A stretch of DNA of 38,430 bases from Streptosporangiaceae bacterium (GTDB taxonomy: Bacteria > Actinomycetota > Actinomycetes > Streptosporangiales > Streptosporangiaceae): contig JAFAZE010000126.1 in NCBI GenBank assembly GCA_019239975.1, positions 1 through 38,430 of the forward strand. Direction: 5' to 3'. This document shows positions 30,117 to 38,430 of the stretch, in pieces. Every line of letters begins with the position of its first letter. Position 1 is the stretch's first letter. The position numbers and the translations under genes are program-made. The notes beneath the pieces are model-generated. The model was not told the origin of the DNA, did not search any database, and saw only the letters and a list, made by a program, of their open reading frames with translations.

Positions 30117-31031
30117 GTGCAGCTGATCAAGTCCCACGGCTCGAAGAACGAGATCTTCGCCGCCGCCGCCCGGCCGGCGCAGTTCCCGTCCGGTTCCGCG
30201 CTGCGCGCGTTCGTCCGCCGGATCTGCGACAGGCGGGCCTGGACGGGCGGCGCCGACGGCGTGTACTTCTTCGACGTCGGCACGCCGCGGGCACAGGCGT
30301 GGTTCTTCAACCCCGACGGCTCGGCGGCCGAGTTCTGCGGCAACGGCATGCGCGGCCTGGGCAGGCTCGTCCTCGACCTGCGCGGCACCGAGACCGAGGT
30401 GATCCGCAGCGGTGACCGCGACTACACCGTGCGCCGCGGTCCCTCGACCCCCGAGGGCGTCCGCCAGGTGCTGCTCGAGATGCCGCCGGTGTCGTTCGGG
30501 GCCGTCCCGCCGCCGCCGTTCGCCGGGTTCACCGCGGTCACGGTGCCGAACCCGCACGTGGTGGCCATCGTCGACAAGTACGTCGAGTCCGACCTGATCG
30601 CCGCGGGGGAGCGCGCCAACTCCGGCCGCCCGCTGTTCCCCGTCGGCGCCAACGTGTCGTTCCTGCTCCCGCTCGGGAGCGACGAGGTCTTCGTCCGCAC
30701 CTTCGAGCGCGGCGCCGGCCTGACCCCGTCGTGCGGATCCGGCGCCGTAGCGTCGCGTGCCGTCTACTCCCGGGTCACAGGCGCCGACCCCGGCCGGCGT
30801 CTCGTCGTCCGCAACGCCGGCGGGGTGGCGGCCGCCGTCATCGATATACGGAACGGACGGTGGTTCCCCACTCTGGAAGGCAACGCCACCTTCGTCTACC
30901 GCGCGGAGACCGACTTCGCCGGCGGCCGGGTGACCCCTCCCGAGTTCGCGGAAGACGAGATCGCCGCCTACGCCGCCCTCGACGCCGAAAACCGCGAACA
31001 CCTGGCCGCCGCCGGCGTCGAAACCGCCTGA
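30117..31031 (+). CDS. dapF: Diaminopimelate epimerase-like protein
   Basis: The 304-residue protein belongs to the DapF family, which interconverts LL- and meso-diaminopimelate for peptidoglycan and lysine. Both catalytic cysteines are present: C74 in AEFCGNGMRGL and C206 in GLTPSCGSGAV. FFNPDGSAAEFCGNGMR and VPNPHVV match family motifs. The N-terminus (LIKSHGSKNEIF) replaces the usual GHGTxNDF, and the protein is about 20 residues longer than typical DapF, so a second, divergent copy or a related isomerase is possible. GTG at 30117 is the only start near the family N-terminus. No other lysine gene is nearby. Confidence 0.82.
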   Translation: MQLIKSHGSKNEIFAAAARPAQFPSGSALRAFVRRICDRRAWTGGADGVYFFDVGTPRAQAWFFNPDGSAAEFCGNGMRGLGRLVLDLRGTETEVIRSGDRDYTVRRGPSTPEGVRQVLLEMPPVSFGAVPPPPFAGFTAVTVPNPHVVAIVDKYVESDLIAAGERANSGRPLFPVGANVSFLLPLGSDEVFVRTFERGAGLTPSCGSGAVASRAVYSRVTGADPGRRLVVRNAGGVAAAVIDIRNGRWFPTLEGNATFVYRAETDFAGGRVTPPEFAEDEIAAYAALDAENREHLAAAGVETA

Positions 31032-31063
31032 CCTCACGGGTGCTCCGCCCCCCGGCCCAGGTC

Positions 31064-31963
31064 TCACCTCCGCAGCCGGTCCAGGGCCTGCTGCGCGCTC
31101 CGCTGGGCACGCTCCGCGTTGCGCGCCCGGCGCCTCGCGCCGGCCAGCTCGTTCCGGGCCCGGGTGAGACGCCCCTCCAGCTCCCGGACGGTGTCCTCCA
31201 GGCGTTCTTCCGCCTCCCCGGCGGCATCGGCGATCGTCACCGCGTTGGCCAGCTCTCGTTCGGCATCCTTGATCTCCTGGCGCCGGCGGTTGAGCTCCTC
31301 CGCATGCTCTGCCCGCCCCCGGGGGCCGGCCCTCCGGGGAGTGCGCGATCCGGGCGCGGCCGGCTCCGGAGCGGCCCGTATCGGTGCCTGGGTACGGCCC
31401 CCTGCCCCCGTACGGTCCGGTATCCGGTCCCGGTCCGGCGCCTGAGGCCGGTCCGCCACGGGCGGCACGAGCGTCAGGGCCGCCTCGGGGGGCACGCCGA
31501 AGCCGGCCCATCGCTCGGCACGGGTCAGGGTGCCCGCGGCGAGGCGGGCGGCGACCTCCGGGTCGGCGATCGCCGCGCTGAGCGTGCCGGTGACCTCCTC
31601 GCGGAGGCCGGCCGGCGGATCGGTGAGCCCGGCGGCGCCGAACGCCTGGCGGGTCAGGTCGTCGAGCAGCGGGCCGCGCTCCGCCGACAGCTCCCGAAGC
31701 TGCGCCCCGTCCATCGAACGTTCGGCGGCGCGCAGCGCGGCGGCCAGCGCGGCCAGCCGAGCGGGTGCGTCCGGGGCGGCGCGGACCAGCTTGTTGACCA
31801 CCCACGCCGCGCGGGTCGGCTTGCGCAGCGCCGCGATCTGTTTCGCCGCCGCCGCGTCGCCCGCCGCGCGCGCGTCCGCGGCGAGCGCCTTCCGGCGTTC
31901 GGTGAACTCATCGGGGTCGCCGGCGTACAGCTCGGCCACGGCGGCGCTAACGAGGTCGCCCAT
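31064..31963 (-). CDS. Hypothetical protein with C-terminal coiled coil
   Basis: The 299-residue product is not recognised. Residues 1-150 form a helical region (VAELYAGDPDEFTERRKALAADARAAGDAAAAKQ and RKPTRAAWVVNKLVR) typical of an actinobacterial protein family without known function. A Pro/Arg/Ala-rich linker (about 170-220) follows. The C-terminal 75 residues (ELNRRRQEIKDAERELAN onward to ALDRLRR) have heptad-like charged and hydrophobic spacing, indicating a long coiled coil. It is convergent with the dapF-like gene, 32 bp apart, and its promoter faces the PIG-L gene end. Confidence 0.8.
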   Translation of the reverse strand: MGDLVSAAVAELYAGDPDEFTERRKALAADARAAGDAAAAKQIAALRKPTRAAWVVNKLVRAAPDAPARLAALAAALRAAERSMDGAQLRELSAERGPLLDDLTRQAFGAAGLTDPPAGLREEVTGTLSAAIADPEVAARLAAGTLTRAERWAGFGVPPEAALTLVPPVADRPQAPDRDRIPDRTGAGGRTQAPIRAAPEPAAPGSRTPRRAGPRGRAEHAEELNRRRQEIKDAERELANAVTIADAAGEAEERLEDTVRELEGRLTRARNELAGARRRARNAERAQRSAQQALDRLRR

Positions 31964-32009
31964 TGTCCGGCTCGCTCACGCACCCGATCATGCCCCCGGC
32001 GCGGCGGAC

Positions 32010-32849
32010 TTATCCGGTTCGCAGGCCGGCGAACAGGTCGTCCTCGGGAACCGGGGCGCCGGTGACATCCGCGGCCCTGATGAAGTGCTCGCTGCCGAAC
32101 GCGGCCTCGACGATGTCCGGCGGGATCATGCTGAACCAGGAGTCGGTGATCTGGCTGCCGTGCGCCATCAGCGCGTCCCGTTTGCGCTCGAGCACCGGGC
32201 GGATGTCGACCGACGTGGTGATGCGCGCCTCCGACTCGGCGGCGGCGCGGGCGCTTTCCTCGCTCCAGTCGTCGTCATCGGCGGGGATGTCGACGCCGGC
32301 CTCGCGCAGCGCGTCCATGACCTTGCGCCAGTCGCTGCCGCGCATCGCGGTCAGGTAGAGCTTGGCCGGGATGCCGGTGGCGGCGACCGCCGCCTGCGCG
32401 CACCGGCTCGCGTGCACGTGGTCGGGGTGCTGGTACGGGCCGTTGTCGTCGTACGTGACGACCACCTGCGGCCGGTACCGCCCGATCAGGGCGCCGATCC
32501 GCTCCGCCACGCCGGCCACCGGGATGTTGCAGAAGGCGTCCGGCCGGTTCTTGTAGTCCCACTCAGGCATGCCGGAATCGTGGTAGCCGAGCGTCTGGAG
32601 GTCGCTGACGCCCAGGATGCTGGCCGACTCGCGCAGCTCGGCGAGCCGCAGCCGCGCCACCGCCTGCTCGTCGTGCCCGGGCTGGCCAGGCTTCACGCCG
32701 CCCGGCGCGTCGCCGAACTCGCCGTTGGTGCAGGTCACCAGGACGGTGCGGACGCCCTGGGCGGAGTAGGTCGCCAGCACGCCACCGGTGCTTGACGCCT
32801 CGTCGTCGGGATGCGCGTGAACAGCCATCAGTGTGAGGGACTCTGCCAT
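32010..32849 (-). CDS. PIG-L (LmbE)-family deacetylase, mycothiol S-conjugate amidase-like
   Basis: The 279-residue zinc-dependent hydrolase has the AHPDDE motif (H13, D15, D16, E17) and the third zinc His in QHPDHVHASR, plus LVTCTNGEFGD after strand 3. This matches the LmbE/PIG-L fold of Mca (mycothiol S-conjugate amidase) and MshB (GlcNAc-Ins deacetylase). The residues that separate these two enzymes were not resolved by eye, so only the family is sure. The start ATG at 32849 has only GGGG nearby; ATG at 32828 is an alternative. A 194-bp gap with an inverted repeat precedes it, so it may have its own promoter. Confidence 0.88.
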   Translation of the reverse strand: MAESLTLMAVHAHPDDEASSTGGVLATYSAQGVRTVLVTCTNGEFGDAPGGVKPGQPGHDEQAVARLRLAELRESASILGVSDLQTLGYHDSGMPEWDYKNRPDAFCNIPVAGVAERIGALIGRYRPQVVVTYDDNGPYQHPDHVHASRCAQAAVAATGIPAKLYLTAMRGSDWRKVMDALREAGVDIPADDDDWSEESARAAAESEARITTSVDIRPVLERKRDALMAHGSQITDSWFSMIPPDIVEAAFGSEHFIRAADVTGAPVPEDDLFAGLRTG

Positions 32850-32955
32850 ACCCCAAGCTTGCCCTACCCCGCCGACTTTTCCGCACCCCCCGCGCCTCCC
32901 CGCCCCGCGCCGCGCTTCGCCCACCCCGCGCCGGTCCCAACCCCAGCCGCCGCTT

Positions 32956-32997
32956 TGGGTGCGATCCGCGTCGTTACAGCAGCTCGAATTGCACCCA
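32956..32997. repeat. Inverted repeat upstream of the PIG-L gene
   Basis: TGGGTGC (32956-32962) and GCACCCA (32991-32997) are perfect inverted arms 28 bases apart, with partial extension on each side. It lies between the lipid kinase end and the PIG-L start, so it may be a terminator or a regulator site. Confidence 0.4.
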
Positions 32998-33043
32998 GAA
33001 ACCCCCGCTCGGCCAGAAACCCGGGGATTACGCGATCGCGGCT

Positions 33044-33913
33044 TCAGGTGGCGGGGACGCGGACGGTCAGCGCTCCCGGCCACACCTCGACGGTGAGGGT
33101 GCGGCCGGGGCCGAGCAACTCGCCGTCGGCCTGCCGGGGGAGCGGGGTCGCGGCGGTTATCTCGACGCGGCTCGCGCGGAACCGCTCGAGGTGCCGGTCC
33201 TGGTGCCGGCTGCGGGCGAGCACCCGCGCGGCGATGCGCGGCCAGCCGAGCGGGCCCCCGGGCGCGAGAACGCCGGCGTCGAGCACGCCGTCGTCCAGCC
33301 GTGCCTCCGGCAGCAGCGCGAAACCGCCTGGCAGCAGCCCGCAGTTGCCGACGACCACCGACCTGGCCCGCCTGGTCAGCGGCTCGCCGTCGTCCAGCCG
33401 CACGGTGAACGTGACGGGCGCTGCCAGCAGGTGCGCCGCGCCGGACGCGGCGTAGGCGAGCCAGCCCAGCCGGTGTTTGAGGCGGGCCGCGCCGACCACC
33501 GCGGCGTCCAGGCCGATGCCGGCCATGGCGGTGAACGGCGCTCCGTCCGCTACCGCGAGGTCGACGCGGCGGTCCTTGCCGCTGAACCCGGAGGCCAGCG
33601 CCGCTCCGGGACGTCCCGGGATGCCCAGCGCCCGCGCGGTCAGGTTGCCGGTGCCCAGCGGCACGATCGCCAGCGGTATCCCGGTCCCCGCCAGGGCCCG
33701 CGCGCACGCGCGGACGGTGCCGTCACCGCCTGCCGCGAACACGAGCTCGGCGCCGGCCGCGACCGCGGCACGGGCCAGCCCGTCGCCGGGCTCGCCGGAG
33801 GTGGTGGCGAGGACCTCGGCTTCCCAGCCGGCCTGCGCCGCCTTCGCGCGGCACAGCCGGCGGAAACGGTCACCGGCCAGCCTTGCGTTGACGACGACCG
33901 CGGCGGCAGGCAT
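33044..33913 (-). CDS. Diacylglycerol kinase-family lipid kinase
   Basis: The 289-residue protein has AAGGDGTVRACARAL (GGDGT at 62-66) and PLGTGNLTARALG (GTGN at 87-90), the nucleotide-binding motifs of the DAGK catalytic domain. It is followed by the beta-sandwich second domain (VVVGNCGLLPGGFALLPEARLDDG). It would phosphorylate a lipid such as diacylglycerol, but the substrate is not determined. It starts 14 bp after zwf, so it is the last gene of the pgi-gnd-zwf operon; such lipid kinases are often seen next to zwf-gnd in actinomycetes. Confidence 0.9.
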   Translation of the reverse strand: MPAAAVVVNARLAGDRFRRLCRAKAAQAGWEAEVLATTSGEPGDGLARAAVAAGAELVFAAGGDGTVRACARALAGTGIPLAIVPLGTGNLTARALGIPGRPGAALASGFSGKDRRVDLAVADGAPFTAMAGIGLDAAVVGAARLKHRLGWLAYAASGAAHLLAAPVTFTVRLDDGEPLTRRARSVVVGNCGLLPGGFALLPEARLDDGVLDAGVLAPGGPLGWPRIAARVLARSRHQDRHLERFRASRVEITAATPLPRQADGELLGPGRTLTVEVWPGALTVRVPAT

Positions 33914-33927
33914 GACACCCCCGGCGC

Positions 33928-35424
33928 TCAGCCGTGATTGTCGCGCAGGTGCCAGCGGTGCGGCGCGATGAGCTTGCCGGTCTCCGCGGGCCCCCAGGAC
34001 CCCCGCGCGTAGGGCAGGACCGGGGGCGGGTTCTCCAGCAGCGGCTCGGAGATCTCCCACACCCGCTCGATTCCATCGGCCCGCGTGAACAGCGCCTGGT
34101 CGCCGAGCATCGCCAGCAGGATGAGCCGCTCGTATCCCTCGAGCGCGTTGGCTATCGCGAACGAGTCCTCGTAGTGGAACACCATCGACGCGCTTTCCAG
34201 GGTGTTTTCCGGCCCCGGCCGCTTGGCCAGGAAATGCAGGCTGATCGAGCCGGGATCGGCGAAGTCGATGACGATCTCGTTCATCAGCCCGCGCGGCGCG
34301 TCCTGCCGGCGCGCCGGGAATACCCGCAGCGGCGGCTCGGCGAAGCCGAGCGTGATGAGCTGCCGGCTGGCCGCCATGCACTTGCCCGACCGCAGGAAGA
34401 ACGGCACTCCGGCCCACCGCCAGTTGTCGACCTCCGCCCGCACCGCCACCATCGTCTCGGTGTCGGAGCCGGCGGGAACGCCGGGCTCCTCGCGGTACCC
34501 CTGGTACTGCCCGCGCACCACGTGCCGCACGTCGATCGGGCACAGCGAGTTGAATACCTTGACCTTCTCGTCCCTCAGTTGCCTGGCGTCCAGCGAGACC
34601 GGCGCCTCCATCGCGACGAAGCCGAGCACCTGGAACAGGTGGGTCACCACCATGTCCCGGTAGGCGCCGGTGCCGTCGTAGAACGCAGCCCGCCCCTCGA
34701 TCGAGAGCGTCTCGGGCACGTCGATCTGCACGTACCGGATGTGCTGCCGGTTCCAGACCGGTTCGAGAAACCCGTTGGCGAACCTGAAGGCGAGGATGTT
34801 GTCGACCGACTCCTTGCCGAGGAAATGGTCGATTCGGAACACCTGTGACTCGTCGAAGACCGCGTGCACCTTCTGGTTCAGCTCCCGCGCCGACGCGAGG
34901 CCGGTGCCGAACGGCTTCTCGATGATCACCCGCGACCTGTCGGTGGCGAGCCCCGAGGACCCGAGCATGGACACCACGGACGCGAACGCGACGGGCGGAA
35001 CCGCCAGGTGGAACAGCCGCCGCGGCGAGCCGCCGATCGCGGACTCCGCCTTGCGCACCGCGGCCTCCAGCGGGCCGGGGTCGGACGGCGACGCGGCGCC
35101 GAACGACAGCGTCTGAGCGAACGCGTCCCACTCGGCGGCGGACGGCTTCGGCTCCGCGAACTCGCACACCGCGTCAAAGGCATGCGCGCGGAACTCCTCG
35201 TCGCTCAGCGCCGATCCCTGCGGCGCCGAGCCGATGATCCGGTACCGCTCCGGCAGCAGCCCCGCGACCGCGAGGTGGAACAGCCCCGGCAGCAGCTTGC
35301 GCTTGGCCAGGTCCCCGGTGGCCCCGAAGAGCACGATGACGTGATCGTCCGGCCGGGGGCCGGTCTGCCGTGACTGCCGCGGCCGTTTCGGCCGGGGCCC
35401 GGGCGGCCCCGGGGGAGCGCTCAC
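33928..35424 (-). CDS. zwf: Glucose-6-phosphate 1-dehydrogenase
   Basis: This enzyme makes 6-phosphogluconolactone and reduces NADP. The 498-residue product has the N-terminal motif [20 protein letters not shown] and the conserved active-site segment [21 protein letters not shown] with the catalytic His. [36 protein letters not shown] is also typical. The N-terminal 25 residues are a Pro/Arg/Gln-rich extension. GTG at 35424 overlaps the gnd stop by GTGA, so the two are translationally coupled. Confidence 0.95.
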   Translation of the reverse strand: MSAPPGPPGPRPKRPRQSRQTGPRPDDHVIVLFGATGDLAKRKLLPGLFHLAVAGLLPERYRIIGSAPQGSALSDEEFRAHAFDAVCEFAEPKPSAAEWDAFAQTLSFGAASPSDPGPLEAAVRKAESAIGGSPRRLFHLAVPPVAFASVVSMLGSSGLATDRSRVIIEKPFGTGLASARELNQKVHAVFDESQVFRIDHFLGKESVDNILAFRFANGFLEPVWNRQHIRYVQIDVPETLSIEGRAAFYDGTGAYRDMVVTHLFQVLGFVAMEAPVSLDARQLRDEKVKVFNSLCPIDVRHVVRGQYQGYREEPGVPAGSDTETMVAVRAEVDNWRWAGVPFFLRSGKCMAASRQLITLGFAEPPLRVFPARRQDAPRGLMNEIVIDFADPGSISLHFLAKRPGPENTLESASMVFHYEDSFAIANALEGYERLILLAMLGDQALFTRADGIERVWEISEPLLENPPPVLPYARGSWGPAETGKLIAPHRWHLRDNHG

Positions 35425-36446
35425 TTCTTCTCCATGTGGCCGCCGAACTCCGAGCGCAGCGCCGAGAGGACCTTCCCGGTGAACGCCCCGTTGTCGCGCG
35501 ATTCGAACCGCTCGTACAGCGATGCGGAGATCACCGAGGCGGGCACGCCCTCGTCGACGGCGGCGAGCACCGTCCAGCGCCCCTCACCCGAGTCGGACAC
35601 CTTGCCGCTGAAGTCGTCCAGGCCCGGCGACTTGGCGAACGCGGCGGCCGCGAGGTCGACCAGCCAGGAGCTGACCACCGAGCCGCGCCGCCACACCTCG
35701 GCGACGTCGGCGACGTTGATCTGGTACTGGTACGCCTCCGGCGTCCGCAGCGGCGTGGTCTCGGCGTCGATCTCGTCCTGGTGCAGGCCGGCGTCGGCGT
35801 GCCTGATGACCGACAGGCCCTCGGCGATCGCGGCCATCATCCCGTACTCGACGCCGTTGTGCACCATCTTGACGAAGTGCCCGGCGCCGTTCGGGCCGCA
35901 GTGCAGGTATCCCTGCTCGGCGGTGCCGCCCGGCTCGAGGCCGGGCGTCCGCTCGGCGGAGCCCATGCCGGGCGCGATCGTCTTGAAGACCGGGTCCAGC
36001 CGCCGCACCGGTGCCTCGTCGCCGCCGATCATCAGGCAGTACCCGCGCTCGAGACCCCAGACGCCGCCGCTGGTCCCCACGTCCACGTAGTGGACGCCGG
36101 ACGGCTGCAGCGCCTTCGCCCGGGTGATGTCGTCGCGATAGTAGGAGTTGCCGCCGTCGATCACGATGTCGTCCGGGTCGAGCAGCGGCACCAGCGTGTC
36201 GAGCGTGGACTGCACGACACCGGCGGGGATCATGACCCAGATGTTCCGCGGCCGCTCCAGCTTGCTCACGAACTCCTCGTAGGAGCCCGCCCCGGTCGCA
36301 CCCTCGGCCTCCAGCGCCTTCACGACGTCGGGGCTGCGGTCGTAGGCGACGCACCGGTGGCCGTCCCGCATCAGCCGCCGGACCAGGTTGGCCCCCATTC
36401 GGCCGAGGCCGATCATGCCCAGCTGCATCGGCTTGTCTGTTGCCAT
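35421..36446 (-). CDS. gnd: 6-phosphogluconate dehydrogenase (decarboxylating, short form)
   Basis: The 341-residue enzyme oxidises 6-phosphogluconate to ribulose-5-phosphate and CO2. [19 protein letters not shown] is the nucleotide-binding motif. [33 protein letters not shown] and [21 protein letters not shown] contain the substrate and catalytic residues (Lys and His-Asn-Gly-x-Glu). The length is that of the short type (about 300-350 residues); its cofactor preference (NAD or NADP) was not resolved. GGGGAG precedes the ATG, 29 bp after the pgi stop. Confidence 0.94.
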   Translation of the reverse strand: MATDKPMQLGMIGLGRMGANLVRRLMRDGHRCVAYDRSPDVVKALEAEGATGAGSYEEFVSKLERPRNIWVMIPAGVVQSTLDTLVPLLDPDDIVIDGGNSYYRDDITRAKALQPSGVHYVDVGTSGGVWGLERGYCLMIGGDEAPVRRLDPVFKTIAPGMGSAERTPGLEPGGTAEQGYLHCGPNGAGHFVKMVHNGVEYGMMAAIAEGLSVIRHADAGLHQDEIDAETTPLRTPEAYQYQINVADVAEVWRRGSVVSSWLVDLAAAAFAKSPGLDDFSGKVSDSGEGRWTVLAAVDEGVPASVISASLYERFESRDNGAFTGKVLSALRSEFGGHMEKK

Positions 36447-36475
36447 GGCTACTCCCCGGTTGAGGCGGTTGAGGC

Positions 36476-38107
36476 TTACTTCCGCTTGAGCGAGCGGTAA
36501 CGGCGGATGAGCGCGTTCGTGGACGAGTCGTGCGCGAGCTCCGGCTCGGCCTCGTTCTTCAGCTCGGGGATGATCTGCTGCGCGAGCACCTTGCCCAGCT
36601 CCACCCCCCACTGGTCGAACGAGTCGATGTCCCAGATGGCGCCCTGGGTGAACACGCTGTGCTCGTACAGCGCGACCAGCGACCCGAGCAGCCGGGGCGT
36701 CAGGACCTCCGCCAGCAGCACGCTGGACGGCCGGTTGCCTTCCATGACGCGGTGCGGCACCACCTGTTCCGGCGTCCCCTCGGCGCGCACCTCCTCCTCG
36801 GTCTTGCCGAAAGCCAGCGCCGCCGCCTGCGCGAACACGTTGGAGGACAGCAGGTCATGGTGGTCGCGGATCGGGTTGAGCGACTTGCCGAACCCGATCA
36901 GGTCGATCGGTATCAGCGTCGTGCCCTGGTGAATGAGCTGGTAGAAGCTGTGCTGCCCGTTGGTGCCCGGTTCGCCCCAGAACACGGCGCCGGTGTCGTA
37001 GTCGACGTGCCGGCCGTTCAGCGTCACGTGCTTGCCGTTCGATTCCATCGTGAGCTGCTGCAGGTACGCGGGGAACCGCTTGAGGTACTGCTCGTACGGC
37101 ATCACGCCGTACGTCTGCGCGCCGAAGAAGTCGCGGTACCAGACGGCCAGCACGCCCATCAGCACCGGCAGGTTCGACTCGAGCGGCGCGGTACGGAAAT
37201 GCTCGTCCATCGCCCGGAACCCGGCCAGCATCTCACCGAACTGGCCCGCGCCGAGCGCGATCATCGTGGACAGGCCTATCGCGGAGTCCATCGAGTAACG
37301 GCCGCCGACCCAGTCCCAGAAACCGAACATGTTGGCGGTGTCGATGCCGAACGCCCGCACCCGCTCGGCGTTCGTGGACACCGCGACGAAGTGGTGCGCG
37401 ACTGCGTCCTCGGAGCCCAGCTCGCGCACCACCCAGTCGCGCGCGGACGTGGCATTGGCGAGGGTCTCCAGCGTGCCGAACGTCTTGGAAGAAATAATAA
37501 AAAGGGTCTCGTCCGCCGACAGGTCCCGGGTCGCCTCGGCAAAGTCGGTGGAATCGACATTTGATATGAAACGGAAGGTTATTTCACGAGTGCAGTAATG
37601 CCTGAGCGCCTCGTAGGCCATCACCGGCCCGAGGTCGGAGCCGCCGATGCCGACATTGATGACGTTACGTACCGGTTTCCCGGTGTAGCCCCTGAATTCC
37701 CCGGAGCGAACGCGCTCGCTGAATTCGCGCATCCTGCGCAGCACGTCGTGGACCTCCTGAACGACGTCCACGCCGTCCACCACGAGCGACTCCGTCTCGG
37801 GCATGCGGAGCGCGACGTGCAGGACCGCACGGTCCTCGGACACGTTGATATGCTCGCCGCGGAACATCGCGTCCCGCCGCTCCGGCACCCCGGACTCGGC
37901 GGCAAGCTCGACGAGCAGCCGCATGGTCTCGTCGGTGACCCGGTTCTTCGAGTAGTCCAGGTAGATGCCCGCCGCCTCCGCGGTCAGCCGCTCGCCGCGC
38001 CCCGGGTCCTCGGCGAACAGGTCACGCAGGTGCCGGCCGGCGATCTCGGCGTGATGACGCTCCAGTGCCTGCCACGCCTTCCGCTCCCGTAGCGGGGTCG
38101 CTGGCAT
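36476..38107 (-). CDS. pgi: Glucose-6-phosphate isomerase
   Basis: The 543-residue enzyme interconverts glucose-6- and fructose-6-phosphate. [64 protein letters not shown] and [15 protein letters not shown] are the standard Pgi motifs, with the catalytic Glu and His. The ATG at 38107 has GGGGAG before it; the in-frame upstream ATG at 38122 is less likely. Codons around 37486-37605 are unusually AT-rich for this genome. It starts the pgi-gnd-zwf-lipid kinase operon, so flux is split from glycolysis to the pentose phosphate path. Confidence 0.96.
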   Translation of the reverse strand: MPATPLRERKAWQALERHHAEIAGRHLRDLFAEDPGRGERLTAEAAGIYLDYSKNRVTDETMRLLVELAAESGVPERRDAMFRGEHINVSEDRAVLHVALRMPETESLVVDGVDVVQEVHDVLRRMREFSERVRSGEFRGYTGKPVRNVINVGIGGSDLGPVMAYEALRHYCTREITFRFISNVDSTDFAEATRDLSADETLFIISSKTFGTLETLANATSARDWVVRELGSEDAVAHHFVAVSTNAERVRAFGIDTANMFGFWDWVGGRYSMDSAIGLSTMIALGAGQFGEMLAGFRAMDEHFRTAPLESNLPVLMGVLAVWYRDFFGAQTYGVMPYEQYLKRFPAYLQQLTMESNGKHVTLNGRHVDYDTGAVFWGEPGTNGQHSFYQLIHQGTTLIPIDLIGFGKSLNPIRDHHDLLSSNVFAQAAALAFGKTEEEVRAEGTPEQVVPHRVMEGNRPSSVLLAEVLTPRLLGSLVALYEHSVFTQGAIWDIDSFDQWGVELGKVLAQQIIPELKNEAEPELAHDSSTNALIRRYRSLKRK

Positions 38108-38430
38108 CTCGTCTCCCCTCATCGCGGTGTGCCTACCCACGCAGATCGTTTCATGTCCCGGCCGCCCCCGCTCGCCGACCCCTCGTTCCGCCCTGGCCCC
38201 CGGGGCCCCGCTGCCCCGCGGCCCCGCTGGCCCCTTTGCGGCCCGCTGCCCCCTTGCGCCCACGTCCCGGCCCCCCCGCTCGCCGACCCCTCGTTCCGCC
38301 CTGGCCCCCGGGGCCCCGCTGTCCCGCTGCCCCTTTGCGGCCCGCTGCCCCCTTGCGCCCGCGCCCCGGCCGTCCCCGCTCGCCGACCCCTCGTTCCGCC
38401 CTGGCCCCCGGGGCCCCGCTGTCCCGCTGC
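38108..38430. other. Leader and repeat region upstream of pgi
   Basis: This holds the pgi promoter side and most of it is the C-rich tandem repeat listed separately. No gene with coding character was supported; the apparent collagen-like N-terminal extension of Pgi is produced by the repeat. Confidence 0.4.
38167..38430. repeat. C-rich tandem repeat, ~100-108 bp unit, about 2.5 copies
   Basis: CTCGCCGACCCCTCGTTCCG recurs at 38171, 38279 and 38379, each time followed by CCCTGGCCCCCGGGGCCCC. The spacing is 108 then 100 bp. Units differ by small deletions in the stretch CTGCCCCTTTGCGGCCCGC. The array continues past the window end. The opposite strand is G-rich with several GGGG runs. The spacing is not a constant multiple of three, so it is probably non-coding. 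Confidence 0.9.

Noticed and set aside
38123..38263. Collagen-like N-terminal extension of Pgi
   Set aside because: The Gly-rich reading comes from the tandem repeat, whose unit spacing is not a constant multiple of three. Pgi has its own ribosome site at 38107.

Overview
The window is very GC-rich, with G or C in nearly every third codon position, many GTG starts and few TTA codons. The gene content also points to a soil-type actinomycete (Actinomycetota): a split NHEJ ligase/polymerase pair, a PIG-L deacetylase of the mycothiol-amidase type, an NB-ARC/TPR protein, DUF929 and DUF4282 proteins, and a MoaD-like/BNR-propeller pair. No rRNA, tRNA, CRISPR array, transposase or phage gene was seen. 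All calls come from reading the sequence and its translations; no database was searched.

Layout. (1) 1-8396, all minus strand. In transcription order: an NB-ARC/TPR protein, a GMC flavo-oxidoreductase, a 30-residue Trp-rich peptide gene (4134-4226), a nucleotidyltransferase-like protein, a metallophosphoesterase, an APC-type permease and a short-chain dehydrogenase cut by the window edge. (2) 8397-11626: a 436-bp gap, a ribbon-helix-helix regulator of unusual build that sits 5 bp behind glpD, then a divergent region with a possible 29-codon ORF. (3) 11627-16579: SMP-30/gluconolactonase, an MBL-fold lactonase-like hydrolase, an arginase-family protein and a TetR regulator (both minus), and a divergent NmrA-like reductase. 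(4) 16753-17598: a papain-like C1 peptidase without a signal peptide. (5) 17863-21087: SDR, ATP-dependent DNA ligase and LigD-type polymerase, a tight three-gene NHEJ operon. (6) 21167-24678: a Nudix hydrolase and a 953-residue FAD/Fe-S dehydrogenase whose 3' end overlaps a convergent hypothetical gene by 105 bp. (7) 25459-29126: DUF929 thioredoxin-like protein with a cupin, a RidA-family remnant, a BNR propeller with a MoaD-like protein, and a DUF4282 membrane protein. (8) 29127-29577: a gap with a same-strand cluster of DnaA-box-like TCCACA sites. (9) 29578-31963: a Nudix-fold protein lacking its catalytic glutamates, a DapF homologue and a coiled-coil hypothetical. (10) 32010-38107: PIG-L deacetylase, and then the operon pgi-gnd-zwf-lipid kinase. 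Upstream of pgi is a C-rich tandem repeat of roughly 100-108 bp that runs off the window.

How the genes fit together. pgi, gnd and zwf make a compact glucose-6-phosphate module supplying NADPH and pentoses. The ligase and polymerase make an end-joining module (no Ku gene is visible here). glpD with its regulator suggests local control of glycerol use. The least explained parts are the Trp-rich peptide behind the GMC enzyme, the double ribbon-helix-helix regulator, the MoaD-like/propeller pair, the Nudix pseudo-enzyme beside dapF, and the TCCACA cluster.
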